DNA of 64,000 nucleotides from Aureimonas endophytica (GTDB taxonomy: Bacteria > Pseudomonadota > Alphaproteobacteria > Rhizobiales > Rhizobiaceae), in the NCBI RefSeq assembly GCF_014642635.1, contig NZ_BMIQ01000004.1:310001-374000 (forward strand), read 5' to 3'. Position numbers and translations under genes: made by a program. Each line of letters begins with the position of its first letter. The stretch's first letter is position 1. Below the pieces are notes generated by a model, which made no database searches, was not told the DNA's origin, and saw nothing but the letters and a program-made list of their open reading frames with translations. Positions 1-9,721 of the stretch are shown one piece after another.

Positions 1-782
1 ATAGCGACGGCAAGCACCTCGACGTGAAGGGCGGGGCCTGGATCGCCGCCTTCCCGTTCCCCAATCTGACGGTGAGGATCGCGGACGATCGCGCCGGCGA
101 TATCGTCGAATATGGCGAGGCCCTCCCCGAGGACATCGAGACCGAGGAGCTGGAGGCGGCGGCGGACGAAATCCCGTCGCGCTTCGATTTCCTCGGCCCC
201 GGCATCGACGGCGGCTTCCGGATCACGAAGTTCGCGTCGTCGGACCGCTGCGTCCTGACCGTGGAAACCGCCTGGCTCCTGGCGAAGGCGTGTTCCGTCG
301 AGCGCAAATATCCCCTCAAGTTCTTCTATCACGATCGCCAGATCTTGAAGGGCGTCCTCCAGGAGCGCCCTTACCCGGTCTTCTCCATCGATACCGAGCG
401 CAGCGTATCGCGGAAGGAGGTTCTGTTTCGCGAGAACCTGATCACGAAGCGCGATCATGCCGATGCCCGCCTGATCGCCGATTTCCTGATCGCCTTCATG
501 ACGGATGAGGCGATTGAACCGCCGAGCCTCGCCTCGCTCGACACCGAAAGCTGCGAGCCGCCGGCCTCGCACGAGGAATTCACGCGGGCGTGGCAGGCGA
601 AGCGGATGGAAACGGCGAAGCGGAGCGAACTCGAACGCGCCTCGCTGGAAGCCCCGACACAGGCGGAGGAGAACGGCGAGACGGGAGCGATCACCCTCGA
701 TCGGCTGAAGCAGGGATTCGAGCAGTTCGTGACGGAGATGACGCCACGCCGGACGAGCCCGGAGGAGGAAGAGGAAGACTAG
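1..782 (+). CDS. Hypothetical protein, 5' truncated by window edge
   Basis: The reading frame is open from base 3, so the gene very probably begins before the window. A GTG at 24 is only a nominal start, because the residues before it continue smoothly. The visible part is about 259 residues, acidic and soluble, with no signal peptide or membrane segment. The N-terminal half alternates hydrophobic and charged stretches like a mixed alpha/beta fold. The last 60 residues are Lys/Glu-rich and probably helical, ending in a run of acidic residues (EEEEED). I do not recognise the family. It is convergent with the membrane-protein gene on the other strand, with 15 nt between the stops. Codon use is typical of the window (GC-rich third positions), which supports a real gene. 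No function is proposed. Confidence 0.6.
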   Translation, partial: SDGKHLDVKGGAWIAAFPFPNLTVRIADDRAGDIVEYGEALPEDIETEELEAAADEIPSRFDFLGPGIDGGFRITKFASSDRCVLTVETAWLLAKACSVERKYPLKFFYHDRQILKGVLQERPYPVFSIDTERSVSRKEVLFRENLITKRDHADARLIADFLIAFMTDEAIEPPSLASLDTESCEPPASHEEFTRAWQAKRMETAKRSELERASLEAPTQAEENGETGAITLDRLKQGFEQFVTEMTPRRTSPEEEEED

Positions 783-797
783 CGGCGAGCCGGAGGC

Positions 798-1547
798 CTA
801 TGTCCGGGACGTCGATGGCGAGCGGTGGCGAGGGACCTTCGCATCGGCTTCGCTTCTCGCCGTCACCAGGCGGTGCAGGTTCACCATCAGCGCAGCGGCG
901 AAGAGGGGGGTGAGGAGGTTGAGGAGCGGCACGGCGAGGAAGGCGGCGATCGCCGCGCCGCCGAGGAAGACCAGCCCGGCATGGCGACGGCGCAGCGCCT
1001 TCGCCTCTTCCTCCGGCCGGTAGCGCAGGGCCGCGAATTCGAAATATTCGCGCCCCAGCAGATAGCCGTTGACCAGGAAGAAGGCGACGAAATGGAGGCC
1101 CGGCACCAGAAGCAGCGCGAAGGCGAGGAGGTTGCCGAGGATGACGATGCCGAAGAACTTCAGCGACAGCCAGAGCGCCGGCAGGAGCGGCATCTCGCGG
1201 CCCTGCGGCGCCTCCGGGTAGCGCGTCCGCTCAACCACGGCCGCGACGTCGTCGAGAAAGAAGCCGGCGGTGATCGCGCTGACGGGACCGATCAGGAAAA
1301 AGAGCGCCACCGCGAGGACGAGGCCCGCCGCCCAGCCGGCCAGCGTGCCGGCCCCGGTCGCCCAGTCCGGCAGCTGCGGCAGGTGGTCGCCCGCGAGCGG
1401 CAGGACGAAGGCGCCGAACAGCGCCTCCACCGCGAACCAGAGCGCCACGAGGAAGAGGGCGGTGAGGCCGAGCACCTTCCAGAGCGCGGCCCGGAAGGGC
1501 GGCGAGAGGAGATCGGCGAGGGCGCGGGTGACGGCGGTGGCGAGCAT
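798..1547 (-). CDS. EI24/CysZ-like integral membrane protein
   Basis: A 249-residue protein with about five or six hydrophobic segments: near residues 25-50, 70-110, 145-185 and 205-235. The pattern of a long N-terminal amphipathic start, paired helices with the motif LxGPVSAITAGFFLDDVA, and a C-terminal LxxLxPLFAAALMVNL block matches the EI24 domain family (PF07264), which includes the sulfate permease CysZ. Substrate cannot be inferred: alphaproteobacterial members are usually annotated only as EI24 or CysZ-like. The start codon overlaps the stop of the upstream NADH dehydrogenase by one base (TAATG), so the two are translationally coupled. The longer frame upstream of this ATG is antisense/out-of-frame to ndh and is ignored. 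Confidence 0.75.
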   Translation of the reverse strand: MLATAVTRALADLLSPPFRAALWKVLGLTALFLVALWFAVEALFGAFVLPLAGDHLPQLPDWATGAGTLAGWAAGLVLAVALFFLIGPVSAITAGFFLDDVAAVVERTRYPEAPQGREMPLLPALWLSLKFFGIVILGNLLAFALLLVPGLHFVAFFLVNGYLLGREYFEFAALRYRPEEEAKALRRRHAGLVFLGGAAIAAFLAVPLLNLLTPLFAAALMVNLHRLVTARSEADAKVPRHRSPSTSRT

Positions 1548-2824
1548 TATCCGTGCAGCTTCAGGGCGGGACCTTTGGCCGGCATCATAATATCGGCGAG
1601 GATCGCCATCGAGCCCCGAACCGGGCCGAGCACCGTCCATTGGTGGTCGCGCGCCAGGGCGGAATAGGCGGCCTTGGCGAACTGGCCGTGGATCAGGAAG
1701 TCGTCCTTGCGGGTGCCGCCGAGAATGCCGACCGCGCCCGCCTGGCCGAAGGAGATGAGCTGGCCCTTGTTGCGGTAGCGGAAGGGGGCGGCGTCGCCGC
1801 CGGCGATCGCGCGGGGCAGGCTGCGGGCGAGATAGGCGGCCTGTTGGCTGGCGACCTGGGCGGTCGGCGGCAGCGGGCGTTCGGCGCCGTCCGGCGTCAG
1901 GCTCGCGGCATCGCCGAGGGCGTGGACGAGCGGGTCGACCGTCGTGCGCAGCCAGGGATCGACGACGATGCGGCCCTTCCCGTCGATCTCGAAATCGGCG
2001 AGCTCCTTCAGGACCGGCAGGCCGACGAGCCCGGCCGCCCACATGGTCGCCTCGGCCGGATAGATCGCGCCGGAGCCGGTCCGCACCCCGCCGTCCTCCA
2101 CCGCCGCGACCTTCGCATTCGTCACCACGTCGATGTCGAGCGCCTGGAGGCGTTCGAGGACACTGCGGCGCAGCTTGTCGTCCGAGCCAGGCATGATCTC
2201 GGGCGCGGCCTCGAGGATCGTGATCGACAGAAGCCGGTCGCGCTCGCCGCGCCCTTCCTCGAAGAAGGCCTGTTCGGCCTGGCGCAGGTTCGCGGCGAGT
2301 TCGGTGCCGGTCGCGCCCGAACCGACGATGACGATCCGCGCCGGCCGGCGCGTCTCGCGCGCCCCGATCATCAGGGCGACGAAGGTGGTGCGGAAGGCAT
2401 CGGCATCGGCGCGCCCGTCCAGGCGATAGGCGTGCTCCCGGACGCCCGGCGTGCCGAAATCGGCCGTCACCCCGCCGAGCGCCACGACGCAGCGGTCATA
2501 GGCGACGAAGCGTTCCGGCGCCACCGCCTCGCTGCGCGCATCCTCGAAGCGCTTCAGCACGACATGCCGCCGGGCGCGGTCGATGGCCATGACCTCGCCC
2601 TGCTCGAAATGGAAGCCGCGCAGGCTGGCGAGGACGTAGAAGCTGATCTCGGTGAGATTGGTGTCCACCGTGCCGGCGGCGAATTCGTGGAGACGCGGTT
2701 TCCAGAGATGGGCGCCGACCCGGTCGATCAGCGTGACCGCCAGATCCTCGTGCCGGGCAAGCCCGCAGGCGAGTTCCAGGCCCCCGGAGCCGCCGCCGAG
2801 AATCGCGACCTTCGTCTTGCCCAT
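1547..2824 (-). CDS. ndh: Type II NADH dehydrogenase-like FAD/NAD(P) oxidoreductase
   Basis: A 425-residue flavoprotein of the NDH-2 family, which passes electrons from NADH to quinone without pumping protons. The FAD-binding Rossmann motif GGGSGG is at residues 10-15 and a second dinucleotide motif GSGATG at 168-173. The FAD-binding ALGDAA segment lies near residue 310, and the quinone-side motif PPTAQVASQQAAYLA near 325-340. The C-terminus is short and amphipathic, as in membrane-peripheral NDH-2. Length matches the family (about 420-430). It is the first gene of a two-gene operon with the EI24-like protein. Close relatives include sulfide:quinone reductases, but the AQxAxQ quinone signature favours NDH-2. 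Confidence 0.85.
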   Translation of the reverse strand: MGKTKVAILGGGSGGLELACGLARHEDLAVTLIDRVGAHLWKPRLHEFAAGTVDTNLTEISFYVLASLRGFHFEQGEVMAIDRARRHVVLKRFEDARSEAVAPERFVAYDRCVVALGGVTADFGTPGVREHAYRLDGRADADAFRTTFVALMIGARETRRPARIVIVGSGATGTELAANLRQAEQAFFEEGRGERDRLLSITILEAAPEIMPGSDDKLRRSVLERLQALDIDVVTNAKVAAVEDGGVRTGSGAIYPAEATMWAAGLVGLPVLKELADFEIDGKGRIVVDPWLRTTVDPLVHALGDAASLTPDGAERPLPPTAQVASQQAAYLARSLPRAIAGGDAAPFRYRNKGQLISFGQAGAVGILGGTRKDDFLIHGQFAKAAYSALARDHQWTVLGPVRGSMAILADIMMPAKGPALKLHG

Positions 2825-2885
2825 GCGTCCGACCTCGCCGCTCCTGCGTCGCGCGCCGCGACGGATCGGGGCGGGCCGCGCCGCC

Positions 2886-3029
2886 TCAGGCGCCGAGCTG
2901 CGGACCGAACAGGCCGACCAGCCCGACGACGATGAGATAGAGCGCGACGATGTAATTCAGAAGGCGCGGCATCAGGAGGATCAGGATGCCGGCCACCAGT
3001 GCGACGAGTGGCTGGATCTGGATCAACAT
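2886..3029 (-). CDS. DUF3096 small membrane protein
   Basis: A 47-residue protein starting MLIQIQPLVALVAG, with two hydrophobic helices split by MPRLLNY. This is the typical DUF3096 family (PF11295) layout. The ATG at 3029 was chosen because an AAGGAA Shine-Dalgarno sequence sits 6 nt upstream; the longer in-frame extension is Arg-rich and overlaps the chemoreceptor 3' end. The family has no known function; members are inner-membrane miniproteins common in Alphaproteobacteria. The gene lies 115 nt after the chemoreceptor gene on the same strand, with a strong hairpin between them. Confidence 0.8.
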   Translation of the reverse strand: MLIQIQPLVALVAGILILLMPRLLNYIVALYLIVVGLVGLFGPQLGA

Positions 3030-3049
3030 GCGGGTTCCTTCCATGCTGC

Positions 3050-3072
3050 GCGCCGGAGCGGCGCTCCGGCGC
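3050..3072. terminator. Perfect 10-bp hairpin between chemoreceptor and DUF3096 genes
   Basis: GCGCCGGAGC and GCTCCGGCGC form a perfect 10-bp stem with a 3-nt loop. There is no T-run after it on the minus strand, so it is not a classical intrinsic terminator. It ends about 20 nt before the DUF3096 ATG, next to its ribosome-binding site, and may stop or modulate read-through from the chemoreceptor gene. Confidence 0.4.
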
Positions 3073-3144
3073 GAGGTGGCGGGCATCCCCCGTCCAGCAA
3101 GGGCGCCGGCCGGAGGATCATTGGCGAGAAGGGGGAAATCCCGG

Positions 3145-5073
3145 TCAGAACTCTTCCCAGTCGTCGGCGCTCGCCGCCGGCTTCGGCGCCGCGCCGCCAT
3201 GGCCGGTCGTGCGCAGCTGGGCGACGGGGCGGGACGGAGCGGGGGACGACGGGCGGCGGCTCGGGGTGCGGTTCGCGGCGGCGGGTGCCGGTGCGCCGGC
3301 CTTGGTGCGGAAGCGCTCCGTCAGATGGGCGAGCTCCTGCGTTTCCGCCGACAGCGACTGCGCCGCCGCCGTCGTCTCTTCCACCATCGCCGCGTTCTGC
3401 TGCGTCACCTTGTCCATCTGGTCCGCCGCCGTCGAGACTTCGCGCAGCGACGTCGCCTGTTCGCGGGCCGAGCGGGCGATCTCGCCGACGATCCGCGCCA
3501 TGTCGCCGACCGTCGACACGATCTCCTCCAGGCTGCGGCCCGAGGCGGTGACGAGCTCGACGCCGTCGGTGACCTGGGCGGAGGAGGCCGAGATGAGGTT
3601 CTTGATCTCCTTCGCCGCTTCCGCCGAGCGCTGCGCCAGACCCCGCACTTCCTGCGCCACCACCGCGAAGCCGCGTCCCGCCTCGCCGGCCCTGGCGGCT
3701 TCCACGCCCGCGTTCAGGGCCAGAAGGTTCGTCTGGAAGGCGATCTCGTCGATCACGCCGATGATCTTGCCGATCTCGGCCGAGGAGCGCTCGATGCCGC
3801 TCATCGCCTCGACCGCCCGTCCGACGATCGCCCCGCCCTTTTCGGCGCTGGTCTGGGCGGTCGAGGCGGTGCTCTGCGCCGCGACGGCGGCTTCCGCCGT
3901 GCCGTTGACGCCGCGCATCACTTCCGAGAGCGCCGCGACGGTCTCCTCCAGCGACGCCGCCTGCTGCTCGGTGCGCTGGGCGAGGTCGGAGGAGGCGACA
4001 TTGATCTGGCCGAGGCCGACGCGGATCGTGCCGACCGAGCCGACGACCGAGCCGATCGCCTCTTCCAGCGCCGCGACGGAGGTGTTGAACTGCTGACGGA
4101 TCGGCTCGAATTCCGGCGCCACGCTTTGGTTCATCCGGACGGTCAGGTCGCCGGAGGCCAGCGCGTCGAAGCCCGCTTCCACCGCATGGACGAAGGCCTT
4201 CAGATCCTCGGCCTTGGCATTGTCGATGGCCGCCTGCCGGTCGCGATTGGCGGCCTGCGCCTCGCGCGAGGCCTGGGCCTCCGCTTCCAGGCGCCGCTGC
4301 TCGATCATGGCGTCCTTGAAGACCTGCACGGACTTGGCCATCGTGCCGACCTCGTCGCGGCGCTCCTGGCCTTCGATCACCGTATCGACGCGTCCGGCCG
4401 CGAGATCGGCCATCCTCTGGCCGAGGCGGGTCAGCGGCCCGGTGATGCCCTTCGTCGAGACGAGAAGGGAGCCGGCGATGCCGGCGACGGCCGCCATGAC
4501 GGCGATGAGCAGGACGGTCATGCTGGTGCCGTTCGACTGCCCGGTCAGCGCGTCCGACTGCTGGGTGACGAACTGGATCTGGTCGTTGTTGGCCGACGAA
4601 ATCTTGGCGGATAGCGCCTCGATCTGCGGATCGAGCTTCGCCATGATGGTGCGCGCCGCGTCATTGTCGCTCTTCGCGCCCTTCTCGCCGGCCACGACGA
4701 CCTGATCGGCGATCTGCGTCAACTGGGCGTCGAAATCGTCCCAGATGGCCGACCGCTCCGGCATCCGCTTCTTCACATCGGCGAGATTGTCGTGCGCACT
4801 CGCGATCGCGGCCTTGATCTGCTCGACCGCCTTCTCTGCGACCGCGTCGTCATAGGCGATCGCCTTATAGGCGCCGTAACCCATGGCATTGATCGCCCGG
4901 TTCACCCGCGACAGCGAGACCGAGGCCTTGTCGGGATTCTCGATCAGGTCGGAATAGGCGGCGTCGATCGCGATGATCGACCGGCCGGCATAAACGGAGG
5001 CGCCGAGGCCCATCAGGCTGATGCCGAGGGCGACCGCGGTGATCTTGAGTCCTATCTTGACGTTTCCGAGCAT
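3145..5073 (-). CDS. Methyl-accepting chemotaxis protein, transmembrane
   Basis: A 642-residue chemoreceptor. Transmembrane helix 1 is at residues 10-28, a helical periplasmic sensor (four-helix-bundle type) spans about 30-183, and helix 2 is at 184-206. HAMP follows from 207, with a second HAMP-like linker around 285-340. The kinase-control coiled coil has the family hairpin tip with the conserved [20 protein letters not shown] core. The C-terminus ends DDWEEF, matching the xWxxF tail that tethers CheR/CheB in other receptors, after a Pro/Ala-rich flexible linker. It signals to CheA through CheW, neither of which is in this window. Ligand unknown. Its signalling domain is nearly identical to that of the soluble receptor at 24505-26277, suggesting a shared array. 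Confidence 0.93.
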   Translation of the reverse strand: MLGNVKIGLKITAVALGISLMGLGASVYAGRSIIAIDAAYSDLIENPDKASVSLSRVNRAINAMGYGAYKAIAYDDAVAEKAVEQIKAAIASAHDNLADVKKRMPERSAIWDDFDAQLTQIADQVVVAGEKGAKSDNDAARTIMAKLDPQIEALSAKISSANNDQIQFVTQQSDALTGQSNGTSMTVLLIAVMAAVAGIAGSLLVSTKGITGPLTRLGQRMADLAAGRVDTVIEGQERRDEVGTMAKSVQVFKDAMIEQRRLEAEAQASREAQAANRDRQAAIDNAKAEDLKAFVHAVEAGFDALASGDLTVRMNQSVAPEFEPIRQQFNTSVAALEEAIGSVVGSVGTIRVGLGQINVASSDLAQRTEQQAASLEETVAALSEVMRGVNGTAEAAVAAQSTASTAQTSAEKGGAIVGRAVEAMSGIERSSAEIGKIIGVIDEIAFQTNLLALNAGVEAARAGEAGRGFAVVAQEVRGLAQRSAEAAKEIKNLISASSAQVTDGVELVTASGRSLEEIVSTVGDMARIVGEIARSAREQATSLREVSTAADQMDKVTQQNAAMVEETTAAAQSLSAETQELAHLTERFRTKAGAPAPAAANRTPSRRPSSPAPSRPVAQLRTTGHGGAAPKPAASADDWEEF

Positions 5074-5435
5074 CGATTGTCAGCCATCAAATCAGTCGAT
5101 GGCCCATTCGTAGCCTGGCAAGTTTAATTTTTTCTCGCCCGACTTTTGGTTGCAAAGCTTGATCCGCAACCGGAACAAGACGTTGCGAGAGACGGCGCGA
5201 AATGGTCGCGCCGCTGCGGAAGGCAAGGGGCGGTCAGCATCTTCACGGTTTGTTGTTGAAGGCTCAGGCCGGGTTCGGAGGGCGTTGCTTTCGGAAGATC
5301 GGTTTTCCATCGCCACCGGACCCGTCGCAGGCAAGGCCGGACAGTATTCGAACGCAACATTGCCGCGCCGCAGCATGACGCTTCGCTTGGCGCGGGCGAA
5401 GGCTTATAAGCCGGCTGACGACGAAAGGCGGGCGA

Positions 5436-6341
5436 ATGAGCGAAGCGAAGCGGATCGATGGCAAGGCGCGGGCGGCGGGGCTCGTCGAGCGGGTGAAGGC
5501 GGAGGCGGGGGCGCTCGAAGCCGCGACCGGCCGGCGGCCGGGCCTCGCCGTGGTGATCGTCGGCGAGGACCCGGCGAGCCAGGTCTATGTCGCCTCCAAG
5601 GCGCGCATGGCGGAGGAATGCGGCTTCAAGTCGGTGAAGCACGTGCTGGGCGCCGAAACGCCGGAAGCCGAGCTTCTGGATCTCGTCGAGCGGCTGAACG
5701 GCGATCCGACGATCCATGGCATCCTCGTGCAATTGCCGCTGCCGCGCCAGATCGACGCCAACAAGGTGATCCGCGCGATCGCTCCGGAGAAGGATGTCGA
5801 CGGCTTCCATCTGACGAATGTCGGCCTCGTCGGCATCGGCGACGTCGCGACTGCCTTCGTGCCCTGCACGCCGGCCGGCGCGATGATCCTCATCCGCGAC
5901 GCGCTGGGTGAGGACCTATCCGGCCGCCATGCCGTGGTGGTCGGCCGTTCCAACATCGTCGGCAAGCCGATGGCGCAGCTTCTCCTCGCGGCCAATGCCA
6001 CGGTGACGATCGCCCATTCGCGCACCGCCGACCTGCCGGCGCTCTGCCGCATGGCGGATATCCTCGTCGCGGCGGTCGGGCGGCCGGAAATGATCCGGGG
6101 CGACTGGGTGAAGCCCGGCGCGGTGGTGATCGATGTCGGCATCAACCGCGTCGAGGCTCCCGAGAAGGGCGAAGGCAGAACGCGGCTCGTCGGCGACGTC
6201 GCCTATGCGGAAGCGGCGGAGCGGGCGGCGGCGATCACCCCGGTGCCGGGCGGGGTCGGGCCGATGACCATCGCCATGCTGATGGCGAACACGCTGGTCT
6301 CCGCCTGCCGCGCCGCCGGACGCGCGGCGCCGAAGTTCTGA
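5436..6341 (+). CDS. folD: Bifunctional methylenetetrahydrofolate dehydrogenase/cyclohydrolase
   Basis: A 301-residue enzyme that oxidises 5,10-methylene-THF to methenyl-THF and hydrolyses it to 10-formyl-THF in one-carbon metabolism. Diagnostic segments are the catalytic [13 protein letters not shown] region (Lys in YVxxK, near residue 55), [26 protein letters not shown], the NADP-binding [18 protein letters not shown], and [15 protein letters not shown] near the C-terminus. Length is typical. The ATG at 5436 follows an AAAGG/GGCGGG purine stretch. The gene is convergent with the VapBC pair, the stop codons being 3 nt apart. Confidence 0.97.
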   Translation: MSEAKRIDGKARAAGLVERVKAEAGALEAATGRRPGLAVVIVGEDPASQVYVASKARMAEECGFKSVKHVLGAETPEAELLDLVERLNGDPTIHGILVQLPLPRQIDANKVIRAIAPEKDVDGFHLTNVGLVGIGDVATAFVPCTPAGAMILIRDALGEDLSGRHAVVVGRSNIVGKPMAQLLLAANATVTIAHSRTADLPALCRMADILVAAVGRPEMIRGDWVKPGAVVIDVGINRVEAPEKGEGRTRLVGDVAYAEAAERAAAITPVPGGVGPMTIAMLMANTLVSACRAAGRAAPKF

Positions 6342-6344
6342 TCG

Positions 6345-6737
6345 TCAGACGAGTTGGAGAGGAAAACGCGCAGCGATCGGGGGAAAATCCCGGTCGCTTT
6401 GCAGCAGCGCGTGGCCGTTGAGGATGCAGAAGGTGGCGATCGCGAGATCCACCGTCTTGCGGATCGTGACGCCTTCGGCGCGCAGGGCGCGATAGATCCG
6501 CGCCGCTTCGACGGCGACCCTTTCGGACATCGTCTCGACAACCGGGAAGCGGCGCAGTTCACGCTCGAGTCGGGCGGCGTGAGCATCGTCGCGGGCGCCG
6601 CGCAACACTTCGAGTAGAACGAGATCGCTGACGATCAGGTCCATCTTATTGGAGGAGCGATCCTCCAGAAAGCGCGTCGCCGGGGTTTGCCGATCGCGCA
6701 GGAGATCGATCCAGACGGAACTGTCGACGAGGATCAT
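6345..6737 (-). CDS. vapC: PIN-domain toxin (VapC-type RNase)
   Basis: A 130-residue PIN-domain ribonuclease, the toxin of a type II toxin-antitoxin pair. The four acidic residues expected in a PIN site are present: Asp5 (ILVDSSVWID), Glu43 (LEVLRG), Asp97 (TVDLAIAT) and Asp115/117 (SDRDF). Length is normal for VapC (about 130). Its ATG overlaps the stop of the antitoxin gene (ATGA), the usual coupled arrangement. Family members cleave tRNA or rRNA; the target here is unknown. It appears intact. Confidence 0.9.
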   Translation of the reverse strand: MILVDSSVWIDLLRDRQTPATRFLEDRSSNKMDLIVSDLVLLEVLRGARDDAHAARLERELRRFPVVETMSERVAVEAARIYRALRAEGVTIRKTVDLAIATFCILNGHALLQSDRDFPPIAARFPLQLV

Positions 6738-6946
6738 CGACCGCTGTGATCGTCGCGTCCCTCGCGCATGGCATCGAGATCGCCTTCCCAGCCCAGGCCC
6801 CGGAGACTCTCGATGGCGCGACGTCGGCGATTGTTCTCGATCAGCAGCCGCAGCGCCTGCTCGACCGTGGCACTGTCCGAGTCGAGCCCTGCCATTTCGA
6901 CGGCTTCCGCGAGCAAGGCGTCGTCGATGACGACATTCACACCCAT
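6734..6946 (-). CDS. vapB: VapB-family antitoxin
   Basis: A 70-residue antitoxin of the VapB_antitoxin family (PF09957). The N-terminal strand MGVNVVIDDALLAEA followed by the helix ATVEQALRLLI forms the ribbon-helix-helix DNA-binding unit. The C-terminal half carries the LRGLGWEGDLDAMREG motif that wraps the PIN toxin. The start at 6946 follows GGAG in CGGAGATTCGAAG; the in-frame upstream extension has no support. VapB normally represses its own promoter, which would lie in the 70 nt between this gene and grpE. Confidence 0.88.
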   Translation of the reverse strand: MGVNVVIDDALLAEAVEMAGLDSDSATVEQALRLLIENNRRRRAIESLRGLGWEGDLDAMREGRDDHSGR

Positions 6947-7018
6947 CTTCGAATCTCCGTGTCGGACGAAGGACGACGCGCCCATCCTAGCCTGTCGCGA
7001 GGATGGGCGCGACGGGTG

Positions 7019-7687
7019 TCAGTTCGCCGTGCCGGGCTCGCTCGTCTCGCCGGCGCGGGGGGCGGGTTCCGGGGCGGGTTTCGGGCCGCCCTTGGCGACG
7101 CCCACCATGGCCGGGCGCAGCACGCGGTCGCCGATGGCATAGCCGTCCTGCACCACCTGCACGACCGTGTTGTTCGGCACGTCCGGGTTCGGCACCTCGA
7201 ACATCGCCTGATGGAAGTTCGGGTCGAAGCGCTGGCCGGTCGGCTCCAGCTTCTTCACGCCGAAGCGTTCCAACGCCGAAAGCAGGCCGCGCTCGGTGAT
7301 CTCGACGCCCTCGATGAGATGGGTGAGGCCGTTCGCGCCGGCGGCGCGCTCCTCCGCCGGGACGGCCGCGATGGCGCGGCCGAGATTGTCCATCACGTTC
7401 AGCATCTCGCGCGCGAAATTCGTCACCGCGTAGGTGCGTGCGTCCTTGATCTCGCGCTCGGTGCGCCGGCGCAGATTCTCCATCTCGGCCGCGACGCGCA
7501 GCGCCCGGTCCTTGTGCTCGGCGATCTCCGCCTCGAGCTCGGCGATGCGCGCCTCGGCGGCGTCCCTGATGAAGGCCGCCGCCGCGTCGTCGGAGAAGCC
7601 GCTCTTCGGCGCCGCCTCGGCGGCCGGAGTTCCGGTCGCATCCTCCGGCGTCTCGGTCTCGGTCCGCTGGCCGGTTTCGCTCGTCAT
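7019..7687 (-). CDS. grpE: GrpE nucleotide exchange factor
   Basis: A 222-residue co-chaperone that releases ADP from DnaK. The N-terminal 35 residues are disordered and acidic. A long dimerising coiled coil follows (about 40-95, ending in [17 protein letters not shown]), and then the beta domain with the family signature near residues 150-195 ([42 protein letters not shown]). The C-terminal tail is Pro/Ala-rich, slightly longer than the E. coli protein but usual for Alphaproteobacteria. It lies 82 nt downstream of hrcA on the same strand, the normal heat-shock arrangement. Confidence 0.97.
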   Translation of the reverse strand: MTSETGQRTETETPEDATGTPAAEAAPKSGFSDDAAAAFIRDAAEARIAELEAEIAEHKDRALRVAAEMENLRRRTEREIKDARTYAVTNFAREMLNVMDNLGRAIAAVPAEERAAGANGLTHLIEGVEITERGLLSALERFGVKKLEPTGQRFDPNFHQAMFEVPNPDVPNNTVVQVVQDGYAIGDRVLRPAMVGVAKGGPKPAPEPAPRAGETSEPGTAN

Positions 7688-7769
7688 CTCTGCCCCTTCG
7701 TCGAAAGGCCCGGCTGTCTCTCCGCCGGGCGAATCCTCGCCGCCGATATCGATGGGCGGTCCCGTAAAA

Positions 7770-8870
7770 TCAAGGCCGGCCCCCGCCGGCCGGCCGGCCG
7801 AGCAGCCGGGAGACGAGCCGCGCGGTGTAGTCGACCATCGGCACGATCCGCCGGTAGTTCAGCCGCGTCGGGCCGATGACGCCGACGGCGCCGATCACCT
7901 TGCCCTCCGCGTCGTTATAGGGAGCGATCACCAGCGAGGAGCCCGAAAGGGAGAAGAGCTTGTTCTCCGAGCCGATGAAGATCCGGACGCCGTTGCCCGT
8001 CTCGGCGAGGTCGAGAAGCTCGATCAGGCCGCTCTTGGTCTCCAGGTCGTCGAAGAGGAGGCGCAGCCGCTCCAGGTCCTCGGCGGCCGTCACGTTGTCG
8101 AGGAGATTGGCCCGGCCGCGCACGATGAGGCGCGAGGGCTGGTTGGCGTCCGCCCCGGACCAGAGGGCGAGGCCCTCGTCGACGAGACGGCGCGACAGCG
8201 AGTCCAGCGCCGCCGCCGTCTCGGCCCGCATCGCCTCCATCCGCTCGCGCGCCTCGGCGAGCGTGCGCCCGACGATATGGGCATTGAGGAAATTCGCCGC
8301 CTCGACCAGCTGCGAGGCGGTGATGCCCGCCGGCAGGTCGACGATGCGGTTCTCGACATCGCCGTTCTCGCCAACGAGCACGGCCAGCGCCTTGGTCGCC
8401 TCCAGGCGGATGAACTCGACATGCTTCAGGCGCAGGTCGGTCTTGGCGGCGAGCACCAGCCCCGCGCCGCGCGACAGGCCGGACAGGAGCTGGCTCGCCT
8501 CGGTGAGGAGGGTCTGCATCGAGCGCTCGTCGCCGGTCTTGCGCACCTTGTCCTCGATCGTCCGCCGCTCGTCCTGCGGCAGGTCGCCGACCTCCAGGAA
8601 GGCGTCGACGAAGAAGCGCAGGCCGAGCTGGGTCGGCAGGCGCCCGGCGCTGACATGGGGCGCGTAGATGAGGCCCAGCTGTTCCAGGTCGCTCATCACG
8701 TTGCGGATCGAGGCGGGCGACAGCGAGGTGGTGAGAAGGCGCGACAGCGAGCGCGAGCCCACCGGCTCGCCGATATCGAGATAGGACTCGACGATGAGAC
8801 GGAAGATTTCCCGCGCCCGCTCGTCGAGCGGGCCGGACAGCCTGTCGGCGGGGAGACGGAACTCGTTCAT
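7770..8870 (-). CDS. hrcA: Heat-inducible transcription repressor HrcA
   Basis: A 366-residue repressor that binds CIRCE operators and is tuned by GroE. The N-terminal winged helix contains [25 protein letters not shown] and [16 protein letters not shown]; the rest is the GAF-like and insert domains, ending in [19 protein letters not shown]. The ATG at 8870 (MNEFRL) gives family length. A good GGAGGGG purine run lies about 21 nt further upstream, so the true start might be slightly earlier. No CIRCE element (TTAGCACTC-N9-GAGTGCTAA) is visible in front of hrcA or grpE, so control of this copy is unclear. Divergent from rph. Confidence 0.95.
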   Translation of the reverse strand: MNEFRLPADRLSGPLDERAREIFRLIVESYLDIGEPVGSRSLSRLLTTSLSPASIRNVMSDLEQLGLIYAPHVSAGRLPTQLGLRFFVDAFLEVGDLPQDERRTIEDKVRKTGDERSMQTLLTEASQLLSGLSRGAGLVLAAKTDLRLKHVEFIRLEATKALAVLVGENGDVENRIVDLPAGITASQLVEAANFLNAHIVGRTLAEARERMEAMRAETAAALDSLSRRLVDEGLALWSGADANQPSRLIVRGRANLLDNVTAAEDLERLRLLFDDLETKSGLIELLDLAETGNGVRIFIGSENKLFSLSGSSLVIAPYNDAEGKVIGAVGVIGPTRLNYRRIVPMVDYTARLVSRLLGRPAGGGRP

Positions 8871-8992
8871 GGATTCGGCATCGATGGCTGCGACCCCTCC
8901 AATATAGTGTCGGGAGGCCGCGCGCGTCACCTGCGTTGCGCGGGCGCGGAGGCGGGGATAGAAGCGGCGGACGATCACGAACGGACTTCATC

Positions 8993-9721
8993 ATGCGGCC
9001 TTCCAAACGAGCCTTCGACGCGCTTCGCCCGGTGACGCTGGAGCGCGGCGTGTCCCGACACGCGGAAGGCTCCTGCCTCGTCAAGTTCGGCGACACCCAT
9101 GTCCTCTGCCTCGCCAGCATCGAGGAGCGCGTCCCGCCCTTCCTGAAGAACACGGGCAAAGGCTGGGTGACGGCGGAATACGGCATGCTGCCGCGCGCCA
9201 CCGGCGAGCGCATGCGCCGCGAGGCGGCGAGCGGCAAGCAGTCCGGCCGCACGCTGGAGATCCAGCGGCTCATCGGCCGGTCCTTGCGCGCCGTCGTCGA
9301 TCTCGGCGCCCTCGGCGAGCGGCAGATCACCGTCGACTGCGACGTGATCCAGGCCGATGGCGGCACGCGCACGGCCTCGATCACCGGCGGCTTCGTCGCC
9401 CTCCACGACTGCCTCGCCTGGATGGAGGCACGCGGCATGGTGAGCCGCGAGAAGGTGATCCGCGACCATGTCGCGGCAGTCTCCTGCGGCATCTACAAGG
9501 GCGAGCCGGTGCTCGATCTCGACTATCTGGAGGATTCGGCCGCCGAGACGGACGCCAATTTCGTCCTGACCGGCGCCGGCGGCATTGTCGAGATCCAGGG
9601 CACGGCGGAAGGCGCGCCCTTCTCGGAAGCGGAATTCTCGGCCCTGATGGGCCTCGCCAAGTCCGGCATCGCCGATCTCGTCGCCCGGCAGAAGGCGGCG
9701 ATCGCCGGGGCGGCGGCGTGA
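8993..9721 (+). CDS. rph: Ribonuclease PH
   Basis: A 242-residue phosphorolytic 3'-exonuclease that trims tRNA precursors. Family motifs include MRPSKR at the start, [37 protein letters not shown], the substrate loop [18 protein letters not shown], the phosphate/metal site [18 protein letters not shown], and [17 protein letters not shown]. The ATG at 8993 gives the conserved N-terminus; the longer open frame runs into the hrcA promoter. The stop overlaps the GTG start of rdgB by 4 nt, beginning a chain of coupled genes (rph-rdgB-hemW-rsmI-yraN). Confidence 0.97.
   Translation: MRPSKRAFDALRPVTLERGVSRHAEGSCLVKFGDTHVLCLASIEERVPPFLKNTGKGWVTAEYGMLPRATGERMRREAASGKQSGRTLEIQRLIGRSLRAVVDLGALGERQITVDCDVIQADGGTRTASITGGFVALHDCLAWMEARGMVSREKVIRDHVAAVSCGIYKGEPVLDLDYLEDSAAETDANFVLTGAGGIVEIQGTAEGAPFSEAEFSALMGLAKSGIADLVARQKAAIAGAAA

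Noticed and set aside
825-2935. Long plus-strand frames opposite the EI24-like and ndh genes
   Set aside because: Arg/Glu-rich antisense shadows caused by high GC; the minus-strand products have clear families.
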